Shown here piece after piece: positions 52,807 through 64,000 of a DNA stretch of 64,000 nucleotides. The stretch comes from Nyssa sinensis (taxonomy: Eukaryota > Streptophyta > Magnoliopsida > Cornales > Nyssaceae). Numbering within the stretch: the first letter of the stretch is position 1; every line of letters begins with the position of its first letter. The notes under the pieces were generated by a model. It saw nothing but the letters and a program-made list of their open reading frames with translations, was not told the DNA's origin and made no database searches. The DNA is taken from positions 21,143,807-21,207,806 of the forward strand of contig CM018035.1 of the NCBI GenBank assembly GCA_008638375.1. The letters run 5' to 3'. Made by a program: the position numbers and the translations under genes.

Positions 52807-55335
52807 TAGATATAGTGAGCTAAAATTGAGAGAGTGTAGCGGTGGAACAAGAAGAGAGCATGTAGGGAGAGATGAAGTATAGAGGAAGAGAGAGCTGTTG
52901 TTTGAGAGAAAATTGAGAACAGAGAGAGGGAAGGTTGGTAGCGAGACATATGTGTGCGCGTGTGTTTATGTAGCAGTAGGTGGTCAAATTTCTATCCCAG
53001 TGCCTCTAAGAATTAAAATGGTCTAAGAATTAAAATGGGTTGTTAAGATGTTTTTGTTGGAAGTAGTTCAGGGCAGCAGCAGCATTGGCCGTGGCTGTGG
53101 CTGCTACAGTGGAGATGGAAGATTGGGTTGGAGTGGACTCCCTCAATCTATTTCTGGGCTTTTTCTAGATGTGTGTTGGCCGATTACTGTTGTAAATCAG
53201 GAGCAGGGCTAGTAGTTGGGCAGTTTTAGTCCCGGGGAGCCATTGAGGATGGTCTCAGACCATGCTACTATTTCCTCATTTGAAATGAATAAGAACAACA
53301 ATTATGGTGATGGCTTGAACCACCACCCTGGTGAAGTTGAGCTTGCTGAGCTGATTTGGGTGGAACTGTATTTTACTATTTGAGGAATCAAGGAACTCTT
53401 TTATGGGATAAGTTACAACAGTGCGTTGGAGAAGGGCCCTTGGAGTTAAATTAATATTGAGTTACTGAACTAAGATTTGATTTTAAGCTATAGACGATTG
53501 AGAGATATGATATTATATAATTTTGGCCCCAATGTCTGAAATTCAGTAACGGGTATTGATGAAGGGTATTTTTGGCTGATCATTATTAGTGGCTTGGGTG
53601 GAAAGCTACTCAGTTAAAGGTCGGAGCAAGATGTGATCGAGGACTTGTGACACTCGACTGTAGCTAGACAAAAGTTAAATTTAATTATTGTTTAGCTATT
53701 TAAAATTTAAAATAGAACTTTATGAAATTATAATTATGCCCAAAAATTATGGTTAATTATGAATTAACCCAAGGGATAAATTAATTAAATATTTATTTAA
53801 TTAATTAAAAAATAAGAAATTACCAAAATACCCCTAAGTCAAAAAGTAATCCAACGGATTCCGATTAAAATAAAAGAATAGTAAAATTTTATTATTTCGA
53901 GCATTTCGGACTCAACCGTGGAGTACGATTTATGAAAAGAGGTCCCAAGAAATAAAAACCCATAAAAGTACAAAATGACCATTTTGCCCTTTTTAGTACA
54001 GATGCCCGAATTGAATTCCGCAAAAGCCTAAATCGACTTTGTTCGACGTTCTGGACCCAATGGTAGAGTTTATTCTAGTAAAATAGGAACTCATGATGTA
54101 AAGACATAAAATTTGATGAATAATATAATTTAAGTAGCAAATTGACTGAGTTATACTTCATGAATTTTAGGAACGCTGAAAGGCAAGGAGAGGGCGATCT
54201 GACCTTTTACATTCTTACTGTTAGTTCCAATACACTGCAAGCGCAACTTCTTAGGGTTGAAACAAACCTATCAGGTATGATATTTTGCTAAGTAAGAAAT
54301 AGAATTAAGTTTATGAGTAATTGCCATATTGACTTGACGATTTACATATTGTTTGATTGTTTATATGCTTATGTATTTCTTGTTATCTTTTTGAAAGTTT
54401 GGTTAAGTGATAGATGTGGGCCATGACTATATGCATATTCCATGTGTTGTCACTGTGTGTGATTTATATTTTTAGAGAATTGTCAAGATGATGAATGTGT
54501 GAATCAAGCATGTGATTAAATTAATTATTCATGATATGCAGACTTGTGGAAGAAGCTTTGTGATTTAATGTCATTGTTGCTTTAAGTAGAATATGCATCA
54601 CTTAAAGCATGCTTCATGTGTTGATAAATTGTCTCGTTGAGATTGCATTAGTGCATAGTGGAATCAATGCATATTGGCATGGTGTGATTCCTTGAAAGCA
54701 TGGTGTGAGTTGAGCATGTGGTGCTATGCATTATGAGGGTGTAGATCCTGTGGTGAAAAACTCAAAATCGGCCATTGGTACTCACGCCAGCAGGGACAAA
54801 CCGTAAAGTGAGACATACAGGTGGTGCTCACACCAGAGGAGAATGACCGTAAAGTGAGACATGGGTGTGGCATAGAGTTTGCATGGGTGTGTCATGCATA
54901 TTGTTCATGTACTGTATTGATGACATTGGATGACATATAAATATAAATGTACACTTACACATGCCATGCTTTAATTTTGTTTCTTGCATTAGCATTATAT
55001 TATACCAGCAGTTGAGCTGACCCATTCGTGGGATATCATATTACAGATGACGCCCCTGCTACATGAGACTGGATGAGGTCTTAATGAAAGAAAGGACTTG
55101 GAGTTATATTTGGCCCGTGGGGCGTATTTTGATGTTATATAAGGGCATAAGCCCTAGACTATTACATGTTTATTTGTATGTTATGAAACAACGAGCAAGG
55201 CCTTATGGATTGTATCAGAACAGGAATTGGGTTAGTGTTTGGAATACATGTAATTGTCCTTTATTTATTATCATTATTATTTTATTTTGTTCGTTTCCCT
55301 CGCGGCCCGGGTTCATGAAAATTCGGGGCGTGACA
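51760..55335 (+). repeat. 5' LTR of chromovirus (3576 bp)
   Basis: It starts TGTAAATATCC and ends CGGGGCGTGACA. The first 800 bases match the 3' LTR at 63186-64000, apart from substitutions and microsatellite length changes. A 53-bp direct repeat (ending CCGTAAAGTGAGACAT) lies near 54776-54865. AAAATGACCATTTTGCCC occurs near 53970. AGCAGTTGAGCTGACCCATT near 55010 is shared with the solo LTR at 58829. Confidence 0.88.
51870..52830. repeat. Microsatellite-rich segment of the LTR
   Basis: Interleaved (TA)n and (TG)n tracts, with at least six long (TA)n runs (for example about 52300-52350, 52485-52508, 52545-52572, 52615-52657, 52775-52803). Frames here that encode Tyr-Ile or His-Thr repeats are artefacts of the dinucleotides. 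Confidence 0.9.
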
Positions 55336-55338
55336 ACG

Positions 55339-55350
55339 TGGTATTAGAGC
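55339..55350 (+). promoter_or_regulatory. Primer binding site of chromovirus
   Basis: TGGTATTAGAGC, one mismatch from the tRNA-iMet complement, three bases after the 5' LTR. Confidence 0.8.
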
Positions 55351-58020
55351 ATAGGTTCGAATACCTAGGGACAATGAGAGAAGTTTAGACCTTAAGTTAT
55401 TTGAAGCTAGTTTGGGCAGTATGTTTTATGTGCACGTATTGCACTGGTATGCGCGGGTGTGCACTATACTAGATTTTTGATTGACTGAGAGTATGTGATC
55501 GTCTGATATAATGGTTGACTAAGATTAGAAACTCATGTCTATGAGATAGACTGTGTATTTTATGGGATAGGTCGTATGCCTAGTTATTTGAGATATAGGT
55601 TGTACACTTAGTTATCTATACGGTAGGTCGTATGCCTAGTTATTTAGGGGATAGGCTGTGGACCTAGTCATCTACTTGGTCGGATGTGTTCTCATATATA
55701 TATATATATGTATATGTATGATAGGTTAGTACCCGATATTCATGGATTATAGTACTATGACTATGATATTTATACAGATTGGATTGGTCTCAAGTCTTGC
55801 GTTACAGTTGATGGATAGCGCCCCATCAGCCAGTAACAAAAAGAGTTGTGATCCATGAAGGGTTATCACCTAACTATAGAAGTAAGAAATAATGAAAATG
55901 AATTATAAAACCTTAAATGAACAAATGACAGCGAGGTAGTAAACCATGAATTAAAAGACACATAAGATCTTAGAATGCTAGAATAAGAATTTAGACTTGT
56001 GGAGATTTTTGTGCATGGACTGGATAGTGGATATAGAGATATTCTTGTGTTAAACTCGTTGGCGGAGAGATGTGTTATCTTTGGATAGCGTTCACTTAGG
56101 GTTGAGTATTGGTAAGCTAGTTGAACACTAGCATGAGTTGAGAATGTGAATATTGTATTATTTAAATGAATCCCTTCCTTGCAAAATGATGTGTTACAAC
56201 TCGGTGTTAATTGTTTAGTGTAACTAACAGGAGGGGATGGTTGACTTGAGTTGTATAAGTGTTGATTAAGCAAGTATGTCTGTAAGATGTGTTAGATTCT
56301 CAAACGATGATTGGTGATCTTTTGTCTAAAGGAAAATGGTATAAACATGAATAGTTTGAAAAGAATATTGTTGTGGATTAATCTAGATTTTGATTTCGTG
56401 TTTAGGATGAATATTGAATTAGGAATGCGAAGGCGAATCTGAAAGTTTGAGTTTGTAATGATTTCTTTATTGAATTGGAGTCAGTTATATTGTCATGGAT
56501 TGGGGAGGTAACCTAGTGATGAATGCTATTATCTTACTTAGTTCTATAAGATGATCGACACTAAATGTGATAAAAATAGTGGGTTGATTTAATGAACTTA
56601 TGAAATAGGCCCTGTGAAAATAATGAGTTGAATGAATTGGGTCAAATTGAGGTGTGAATTATGAACCTAGTTCTAGCATAATTTATAAGATTGATTACAA
56701 AATTATAGTTGAATGAAGGATAAACATTGATTATCGCCTTGAAGGAAATTGAGTATCAGGTTAAGAGTCAGGTGATGTAAATTTTTGAATAAGAGTCTTG
56801 AGTTAAGATGCGAATTATGTGAACATACTTAGGGAGAGTGACGGTGTGTACTCCTGAGGGGGATAAGTTATTTATTTACTTCATGGGGTGTTCGTGGATC
56901 CTTCTAGGATGAACCTTGTTATGAGATAGGAGAGGTTAGACCTCGACTTAATTGGACTGGTTTGGATTACATGATTAGGTGAGTGCTTGTTCCTTTAGCG
57001 TGTGAAATTTGTACAATGTGTGGTATGCTTGGTTATTGATGAACTGGGACTAGATGCTTATATTTTATGCAGTAGACTAGACGAAATTAAGAGATAGACT
57101 ATGTGCTTGTTGTCCATGAGATAGGCTATAAGCTTGTATATCCATAGGGTTGGGTGTATACCTAGTTACCTATGCAGCAGGTTGTATGCCTATTTATGTA
57201 TATGTATATATTCTTGGGATGGATTTTATACTTAGGTGCTGATGTGGTAGGCTACGTGTTAGCTATTGAATGTTGCTTGTTCATTCTATATATGCATGCT
57301 AGTTTAGTACCTGTTATAGTACTGCGACTATGATATTTTCTTTTATATATATAGACTGATTGTTGTTAATGCATGTATAAGAGAATGTTTAAACATGTTT
57401 ATATGTACGTGTGTTTCGATACATGTGAGTAAGGATTGAGGTATATTCATGATTTAAATTGGTGAAGAGTTCCACTAATGTTCTATTCTTGTGAACCTTG
57501 ACGCATTGCTTTAAATTTCACGATTATGGTACTTGGAACTGGATTACTGAATTACATTGAGGTACATGTGACATATTGATGCCATAGTGATGAATTGTTA
57601 GATGATTGCAAGGCCTAAATTGTGGTTAGTTGGACAATTATCACATATACTGAGGGACTTGGGGGTATCTTTGTAGACATTGAGAATTTTATATTGTGTT
57701 GCATTATTAGGGTGGGTCATGATGCTTGGATGAAATTGGAAAATTGGCATTGGTAAGCCAACATGTTTGAGGATTTCATTATGCATTGTGCTATGTGGAG
57801 TGGGCCGTTACAGATGGGATCAGAACCAGACCCTAACAGGGAGTGTGGACATGTCTGCATGCCGTTGCACGCCCACCGATGAGGCTAAGCCTACGGGGGA
57901 GAGGGTAATGGGAGAAGGTAATGCATTCGACATCGCTTGGCGAAGAGAGAGGTGAATGATCCATGGGTAAAACTGCACATCTCCATGTTACAACACATTT
58001 TATGTAGACCTTTCTAGATT
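55351..58020 (+). other. Unreadable internal region (expected place of gag, protease, early RT)
   Basis: No gag or protease motif survives. Two stretches, about 55500-55770 and 57090-57360, are diverged direct repeats built from 'GATAGGYTGTRTRCCTAGTTAT' type modules of about 30 bases. At about 57800-57830 GGGCCGTTACA followed by ATGGGATCAGAACC looks like an LTR end and primer site, so another element may have replaced the gag region. Confidence 0.45.
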
Positions 58021-58828
58021 TTGCCGAAGAATGTGCTTGAGATTCAGAGTTTCTTGGGATTGGCAGGATACTACCATCGGTTTGTAGAGGGATTTTCTAG
58101 TCTTGCCACACCGATGACTCGTTTGACGCGCAAGGGCGTTAGATTTGAGTGGACAGACGACTGTGAGCAATCCTTTCAAGAGCTGAAGAGGAGGCTAACT
58201 TCAGCGCCCGTTTTGATTATACCTGAGGGAGGTATAGGCTATACCGTGTATTGTGATGCTTCCCGAGAGGGATTAGGCTGTGTACTGATGCAGGAGGGTA
58301 GAGTGGTAGCCTATGGCTCTCGTTAGTTGAAGAGCCATGAGAAGAACTACCCCACGCATGATTTAGAGTTAGCTGCCGTCGTCTTTGCACTTAAGATTTG
58401 GCGACACTACTTATATGGGGTGAGGTTCGAGGTGTTCTCAAATCACAAGAGCCTTAGATACATTTTCACGCAGAAGGACTTGAACCTTCGGCAGAGGAGA
58501 TGGATAGAGTACATGGAGAACTATGACTTTAACCTTCAGTACCACCCTAGGAAGGCCTAATTCGTAACAGATGCACTGAGTAGGAGGCCAATGAGCACTG
58601 TAGTTAGCATTGCTATTAAAGAGTGAGAGATGATGGGGGACATTGGAGAGTTTGACTTAGAGCTCGCCGAGTTTGAGGGACATGCCACACTATTTAGTGA
58701 ATGTGCACAGCCATCACTGTTGAGCAGGATTATTGAGGAATAGTTACATGACACGAAGGCTGAGCAGATTAGAGCATGAGTTGCAAGTGCCGAGGGCTTT
58801 GAGGGGTGGACAGTTCATTCTGACCTTA
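58021..58828 (+). pseudogene. Gypsy RT thumb and RNase H remnant
   Basis: 'EIQSFLGLAGYYHRFVEGFS' begins the RT-RNase H connection. RNase H follows with 'YTVYCDASREGLGCVLMQ' (catalytic D and E-like positions), '[24 protein letters not shown]' split around the motif, and '[16 protein letters not shown]'. In-frame TAG at 58324-58326 (probably Gln) and TAA at 58558-58560 break it, with more stops after 58620. The frame is finally split by the solo LTR at 58829. Confidence 0.85.
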
Positions 58829-59379
58829 TGTCACGCCCCGGATTTCTGCGAACCCGGGGAACGACTGAACTAAATAAAAGAAAAGAAAAGAAAGAAAGGA
58901 CAAGTCAGTAAATTTCATTGTAATCTCCCTCGTCCTTATTCCTCAAATTTCTCCCAACAAGTTAAGGGAAGATTCCACATTTATTATGACCCAAAATCAT
59001 TCCTCAACCTAACTCAAGTACCCCTTTCAATTAATGCTCAAAATACTTTAAATCATATTTAAAAACGGTTCCCAAAATGTTCTCAAAACCTTTCTCAAAG
59101 TGCCCTGTAACGGTTGCCCAACAAGGGTCTCAAAATACCCTAAGGTATAGTCCAAGAAGTGGTTAAGATTAAACTTGAATGCTTGTTTCAATTAACGTCT
59201 CAAATAATTTAAATCATGTTGAAAAATGATCCTTAAAACAACCTTAAATCATTCCCTAAATATTTCTCTAAAATGATGTCTCAAATGGCCCCAAAAGTAG
59301 TCTAAGACATGGTCCATAAATGAGCTAAGAAACCCACCAAATATCTCCTAAGGAATAAAGCCTAACACAGCCCATATTA

Positions 59380-59545
59380 GTGGCCCAACATGGCCCAAAA
59401 AGGTTACTAAAACAGTCCATAATGGGGCCCAAACATGGCCCAAAAATTGCTCAAACATGACCCAAAATAATGTCCAAATATGGCTCAAATGGTGTCCCAA
59501 AAATGGTTGAAAAAGGTAGCCCAAAAGGTGGCGGGATAGCAAGTG
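59380..59545. repeat. Degenerate ~24-bp repeats in the solo LTR
   Basis: 'CAAACATGGCCCAAAAA'-like units recur every 20-30 bases, about six times, with variable spacing. Confidence 0.55.
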
Positions 59546-59559
59546 GGCAGCAGGTTGTC

Positions 59560-59675
59560 GCGCAACAAGGCAGCAGGCGCGCGGCACGCGCGCGCACCTG
59601 AGGGCGACAGGCAGGCAGGGCACGGCGCAGGGCGGCAAGCAGCGCGCGCGCGGTTGGGCGGCTGGGCACTACAGA
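59560..59675. other. GC-rich island with alternating CG runs
   Basis: About 115 bases with very high GC, including GCGCGCGGCACGCGCGCGC and GCGCGCGCGCGG, in an otherwise AT-rich region. It could adopt Z-DNA and would be a dense methylation target. Confidence 0.7.
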
Positions 59676-61825
59676 GGCGTGTCAGGGGCTGTTTTCTGAT
59701 TTTTTACTATTCATGGCTGCAAGCTAATTTTCCATTTCTGAATTTTTTTCCAAGTTTTTCAAGCCCACATTTTCCCACTTTTTAGCCCATTTCCCAAGGA
59801 CATTTTCCTCCTAATTTGGACACTTTTCCCAACCATTTAAATGGTGTTTTACATATTGAATTCCCACTTTAATTTTTTAAAAATTTGGGCATAGTTTCCT
59901 TTGTTTCTCTAAGTGTTTTCCCCACACCTAATTTCCACAATATAAATGGTTATAAATTCATAAATATCCACTCTCACTTGAGGGCCACAATCCTCATAAT
60001 CCAACATACATCAATGTAGTATACATTTAAATAAAACATCATACATTCACTAGTTCCAATACTTCCATGGAATACACTTTTAAATCATAACCATCATGTT
60101 TTCATTGGGTCACAACCCATATATTTTAAAAGAAAAGAAAACATATGCCCCAAGGGCTAAATCTTCAATTTAGTCCATGTCTTCCCGTCCTCCAAGACTT
60201 GCACAAGTCTCAAGTACCCGGGGTCTCATCTGAAATATATTGCCCAAGAATGGGTCAGCTCAACTACTGGTATAATGTAATACTAAGACTAGAAACAAAT
60301 TCAAGGGATGTGGCATGTGCATGTGTACAGTTTAAAAGCTACATTCCGTTATCCCCAATGCTCATGCAATGTCTATATGCGTGACACACACATGCAACTC
60401 TATGCCACCCATATCTCGCTTCATGGTCCTTCCCCATCAGCCCGCGAGTACTGTAGTATGTCTCGCTTCACGGTCCTTCCCCGTCAACCTGCGAGTACTG
60501 AATTTGGCCAGATTTTGAGTTTTTCACCACAGGATCTACATCCTCATAATGCATAGCACCTTGTGCTTAACTCACACCATGATATCAAGGAATCACACCA
60601 TGTCAAAATGCCATGTTTTTATTATGCAAGTTTAATGTAGCAATGCATCAAACACATGGTGTCCATTATCCCAAAGCATATAACTCAATTCAGGAAATTT
60701 AAATTTAAACTTCAAGACATCACCCTCACAACATGTATGCATCATAATTGAATATATCCACACATATGTAAAGCACAAGTCTCACACTTTCAACAAATTC
60801 ATAAGGGCTTAGAATTCTATTAAATATAAAAGCATCAAATCATTACATGGCCCAACCAAAACGTGTGTCAATGATTACATGGGTTGATAATCTCATGGCA
60901 CAATTCTATCTATAAAATACACACCAAACAAGGCAAGAAATCACCCAAAATCAACAAGAATAAAAATACTCATAAACTACCAACTCTAGGCTTTTCAAAG
61001 GAGTTACTTCTTAGGTGATCTCTTAACCTTAGATACCTATTTACAGCAGTTCAAATACATGTAAAAACACATAGAAACTTGAATCTATAGCTAGCTTAAC
61101 ACTACATCATACCTAAAATTAGTTTTTCTGACCTGCGGTGGCTGTGTTTGCTAGACTACCAAACTTTTTAGTGATAATATAGTACTCATGGAGATGAACA
61201 ACTTCTCAGAAGGAAGTTCGGCCAAAATCCCACTCAAAATATGTGTTTCGGCAGCTTGAATTCTTGAATTTCTAGGGCTTTTCTTACTCTCTCTCTCTCT
61301 ATAAGAACATGAAAGGCTGGAGATACAGAATGATTTTTGTATCTGCAGCTCACTGAGGCTGCTATTTATAGTGAGGGGTCAAAGGGGGCAAGGGCAAATG
61401 ACCATTTTGCCCTTAAAGAGCCCGAAAACCTGTTACTCTACAGCTCATTCCTAAACGCTTCAATTTGAGATTCTGTTTTATCAAATATTCATAAAATTAT
61501 TTTAAATAAAAACTCTTAGAAGAAAATATTTTCATTTGAGATCGGGTTTGGCTGTTTCCACCCGGGCTACCCGAATGCCCTTTTTGGTCATTTCTGAAAA
61601 CTATTTTCGTTTTGGCTAAATTTCATATAGCGGTTATCTCACAATATTCTAAGCATATTTCTCTTCTATGACACGTTCAAAATATGCTTCTAAACATGTC
61701 AAACGGTGACATAATGTCAAAAAACGTTCTACCGACAAAATTAGCTTTTATCTACAAAACCGTACATACTAAATGTCCTACCGGCAAAACAAAAATTTTT
61801 TTCTCATTTTTCAGATCTCTACACC

Positions 61826-63142
61826 TTAGCTTGAGGTATATGGGAAGAGTCTTTGTTCCCAAGCCTCTTAGAACTGATGTCTTTAGAGATTTCCATCATT
61901 TACGCCTAGCAGTGCACCCAGGGGGCACTAAGATGTACCATGATTTGCGTCGTCAGTATTGGTGGACAGGGATGAAGGCAGATGTAGCACAGTTTGTATC
62001 TAGATATCGCACGTGCCAGCAGGTAAAGGCTGAGCACCAGAGACCTGGGGGTTTGTTACAACCATTGCCAGTGGCCGAGTGGAAGTGGGAATTTGTTACC
62101 GTGGATTTTGTGATGGGTCTTCCGAAGTCACCTAGAGGTCACGATGCCGTTTGGGTTGTAGTTGAAAGGTTGACGAAGTCTGCACATTTTCCACCAATTA
62201 GAGCGACGGATTCAGCGGATGTCCTCAGTAGGTTGTATGTCCGAGAGATAGTACGACTATATGGGGTTCCTGTTTCCATTGTTTCAAACAGAGACCCACG
62301 TTTCACGACACGGTTTTGGCAGTCTTCAGACAGCCTTAGGGACTCAGCTACAGTTTAGTACTGCCTTCCACCCTCAGATTGATGGACAGTCAGAGCGTAC
62401 CATTCAGATCTTTGAGGACATGCTTAGAGCCTGTGTTATGGACTTTAGGGGTAGCTAGGAGGATCACCTTGCCTTGGTAGAGTTTGCCTACAACAACAAC
62501 TATTAGTCTAGCATTGAGATGGCACCATTTGAGGCGTTGTACGGTAGGCCGTGTCGCTCACCCAGTATGCTGGACTGAGGTAGGGGAGACAGCTTCTTTA
62601 GGGCTCGACATAGTCCATAAGACCATGGGCAAGATATAGGTGATTAGACAGTGTCTGTTGACCACACAGAACCGCCAAAAGAGCTATGCAGACAAGAGGC
62701 GACGACCTTTTCATTTGATGTTGGGGGATATGTGTTCCTCAAGGTAGCCCCATGGCGAGGATTGAGGAGATTTGGGCGCAGTAGGAAGCTGTCATCACGG
62801 TTTATAGGCCCATTTGAGATCCTTGGGAAGGTTGGTGCAGTGGCCTATAAGCTAGCATTACCGCCACAACTATCTGGGGTTCACGATGCCTTCCATGTGT
62901 CAATGTTGAGGAAGTACGAACCCGACCCCTCATATGTACTAGATTGGGTAGATCTTCAGTTTGAGGGTGACGCTTCTTATGATCAGAAGTCCGTAGAGAT
63001 ATTGGACTCGAGGGACCAAGTTTTGCGAGGCAAGACCATCCCTTTGGCCAAGGTTCGTTGGAACCATCATGGGGTCGAGGAGGCGACTTGGGAACGTGAG
63101 GCTGAGGTCCGTGCTAGGTATCCCGAGTTGTTTGCTCATTGA
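61826..63142 (+). pseudogene. Gypsy integrase with C-terminal chromodomain (broken)
   Basis: Zinc-binding module '[18 protein letters not shown]' with 'YRTCQQ', where the first Cys is lost. The core has '[11 protein letters not shown]' (first Asp), '[13 protein letters not shown]' (second catalytic Asp is Asn) and 'QSERTIQ' (Glu), with a frameshift near 62310 and a TAG at about 62455. A longer decayed stretch follows. An open 163-codon tail from 62651 holds the integrase C-terminus ('KLSSRFIGPFEILGKVGAVAYKL', 'VHDAFHVSMLRKYEPDPS' split by the motif) and a chromodomain at about 62990-63120 ('EILDSRDQVLRGKTIPLAKV', 'EEATWERE'). The chromodomain would have directed insertion into heterochromatin. 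Confidence 0.88.
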
Positions 63143-63175
63143 TGTATATTTTAAATTTCGGGACGAGATTTCTTT

Positions 63176-63185
63176 GAGGGAAGGA
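63176..63185 (+). promoter_or_regulatory. Polypurine tract of chromovirus
   Basis: GAGGGAAGGA lies immediately before the 3' LTR start at 63186. Confidence 0.8.
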
Positions 63186-63352
63186 TGTAAAGATCCGAAT
63201 TTTTGGAATAAAATTTTTATTTTTATATTTGTGTTTATTTATTTATTTATTTCTTTTGCATAAAACGTGTACCATACATGTGTGATGTATTATATATGTA
63301 TGTATATATATAGTAATGTATGTTATATGTATCCATGTATTTAAATAAATAA

Positions 63353-63384
<32 letters not shown>

Positions 63385-64000
63385 ATGTGTGTACACAAGA
63401 CATGTGTGTGTGTACTACCATGAGGTGTGTGCATGTGAGCTGTGTGTGTGTATGGTTGTGTTGGTGTGTGTGTGGGTGTAATATAATATATACATATACA
63501 TGATACAAAAACACAAGCAACATTAAATACATGTCAGTGTGTGAACAGTGTGTGCTGAGTGGTCTGTGTGGGTAATATACATATAATATATAATATACCT
63601 AAAGTGAAACAAGAAATGAAGAAAGCAGGAAAAGAATAGAAACAGAAAAAAAAAAAGGAAAGTCCACAAAGGGGGCGGTGCGGCGTGACAGTGTGTGTGA
63701 TGTGTGATACGTGGTGTGTGTTGTGTGGTGTGTGGCGTGTGGATATGTGCATATATATATATATATATGTTGTTAAAAGAAATAAAAAGAAGCAAGCAAG
63801 AAGTGAAAGAAAAGAGAAAGATTCAGAGAAAAAAGGGCGGTGCAGTGGCTGTTGCGTGATGAAAAAGAGAGAGATTTGGGTAACGTGCAGCAAGTGGCAA
63901 AAAGATGTATATATATATATATATCATGTGTGTGCAGGTTTAGCAACAGGGATATTTAAAATTATATATATATATATATATTATATTGTGTGTGAGCTTG
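63186..64000 (+). repeat. 3' LTR of chromovirus (first 815 bp)
   Basis: It starts TGTAAAGATCCGAATTTTTGG and aligns base by base with 51760 onward through the (TG)n and (TA)n region. It continues past the window, so its target duplication cannot be read. Confidence 0.9.

Larger units (their letters stand above)
58829..61823 (-). mobile_element. Inverted solo LTR (2995 bp) inside chromovirus pol
   Basis: The plus-strand ends are TGTCACGCCCCGG and GATCTCTACA, flanked by the perfect 5-bp duplication CCTTA (58824-58828 and 61824-61828). Read on the minus strand it starts TGTAGAGATCTGAA and ends CGGGGCGTGACA, like the host element's LTR, but the interior is clearly diverged. Shared blocks include TGGGTCAGCTCAACT (60252) and the TTTTGAGTTTTTCACCACAGG stretch near 60515. 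It is therefore a related but different family member. No coding region remains. Confidence 0.88.
51760..64000 (+). mobile_element. Decayed chromovirus (Tekay/Del-like) with 3.6-kb LTRs, cut by window end
   Basis: 5' LTR 51760-55335, tRNA-Met PBS, an unreadable gag region, RT/RNase H remnant, integrase with C-terminal chromodomain, polypurine tract and 3' LTR from 63186 to past the window. A chromodomain at the integrase C-terminus marks a chromovirus. LTRs of several kb are typical of the Tekay/Del group. A 3.0-kb inverted solo LTR splits pol at 58829-61823. The coding region holds many stops. Confidence 0.85.

Noticed and set aside
51831..52949. Tyr/Ile- and His/Thr-rich frames on both strands
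   Set aside because: They are translations of (TA)n and (TG)n microsatellites in the LTR; the same artefacts recur at 63243-63893.
58324..58326. In-frame TAG in the chromovirus RNase H as another readthrough site
   Set aside because: It is followed by TTGAAG, not CARYYA, lies inside a domain, and many other stops follow; it is ordinary decay.
59543..59785. Arg/Ala-rich frames in the GC-rich island on both strands
   Set aside because: High GC removes stop codons in all frames; the composition is biased and the region is inside a solo LTR.

Overview
This window looks like nuclear DNA of a eudicot plant, probably one with a large repeat-rich genome. It is AT-rich, has no operons, and carries two genes with canonical GT-AG introns set in a dense mosaic of plant transposable elements (Ty1/copia, Ty3/gypsy, hAT-, Mutator- and CACTA-like elements, tRNA-derived SINEs). 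I cannot name the species. Only two host genes are convincing. One is a six-exon enolase-superfamily dipeptide epimerase-like gene on the minus strand (20243-23895). The other is a five-exon reticulon-like gene on the plus strand (26499-45379).

Layout from left to right. 1-2568: decayed copia pol with its 3' LTR. 2932-3259 and 3447-3832: two members of a 'CACGGACAC' terminal-inverted-repeat family. 3827-4990: minus-strand gypsy fragment (LTR, PBS, gag). 5802-7444: hAT-like element with a Mutator-like MITE inside it. 7460-10356: a solo LTR split by another solo LTR of its own family. 10763-13879: a compact LTR element coding only for gag and protease. 14600-19675: LINE, copia, SINE and MITE remnants. 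20243-23895: epimerase gene. 23896-26498: intergenic DNA and reticulon promoter. 26499-45379: reticulon gene. 45380-51759: small elements, an orphan LTR, and a pseudogenized duplicate of the reticulon first exon. 51760-64000: a chromovirus (Tekay/Del-like) with 3.6-kb LTRs, split by an inverted solo LTR and cut by the window end.

The centre is a nested structure. A 16.4-kb minus-strand Tat-lineage gypsy element (LTRs about 98% identical, target duplication CTAAT) sits in reticulon intron 3 without touching the coding exons. Its protease and pol frames are collinear and separated by one UAG in the context UAG-CAA-UUA, which matches the UAG-CARYYA readthrough motif of tobamoviruses. Between pol and the 3' LTR it carries a 71-bp tandem array and an oppositely transcribed, intron-containing gene with its own TATA box. 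A 6.0-kb solo-LTR-like element (target duplication GGGGT) has inserted into the 71-bp array and itself contains a 110-bp higher-order tandem repeat.

Target-site duplications visible by eye support the boundaries of at least ten insertions, so a relative insertion order can be read from the sequence. All homology assignments come from recognising motifs in translated sequence. No database search was run.
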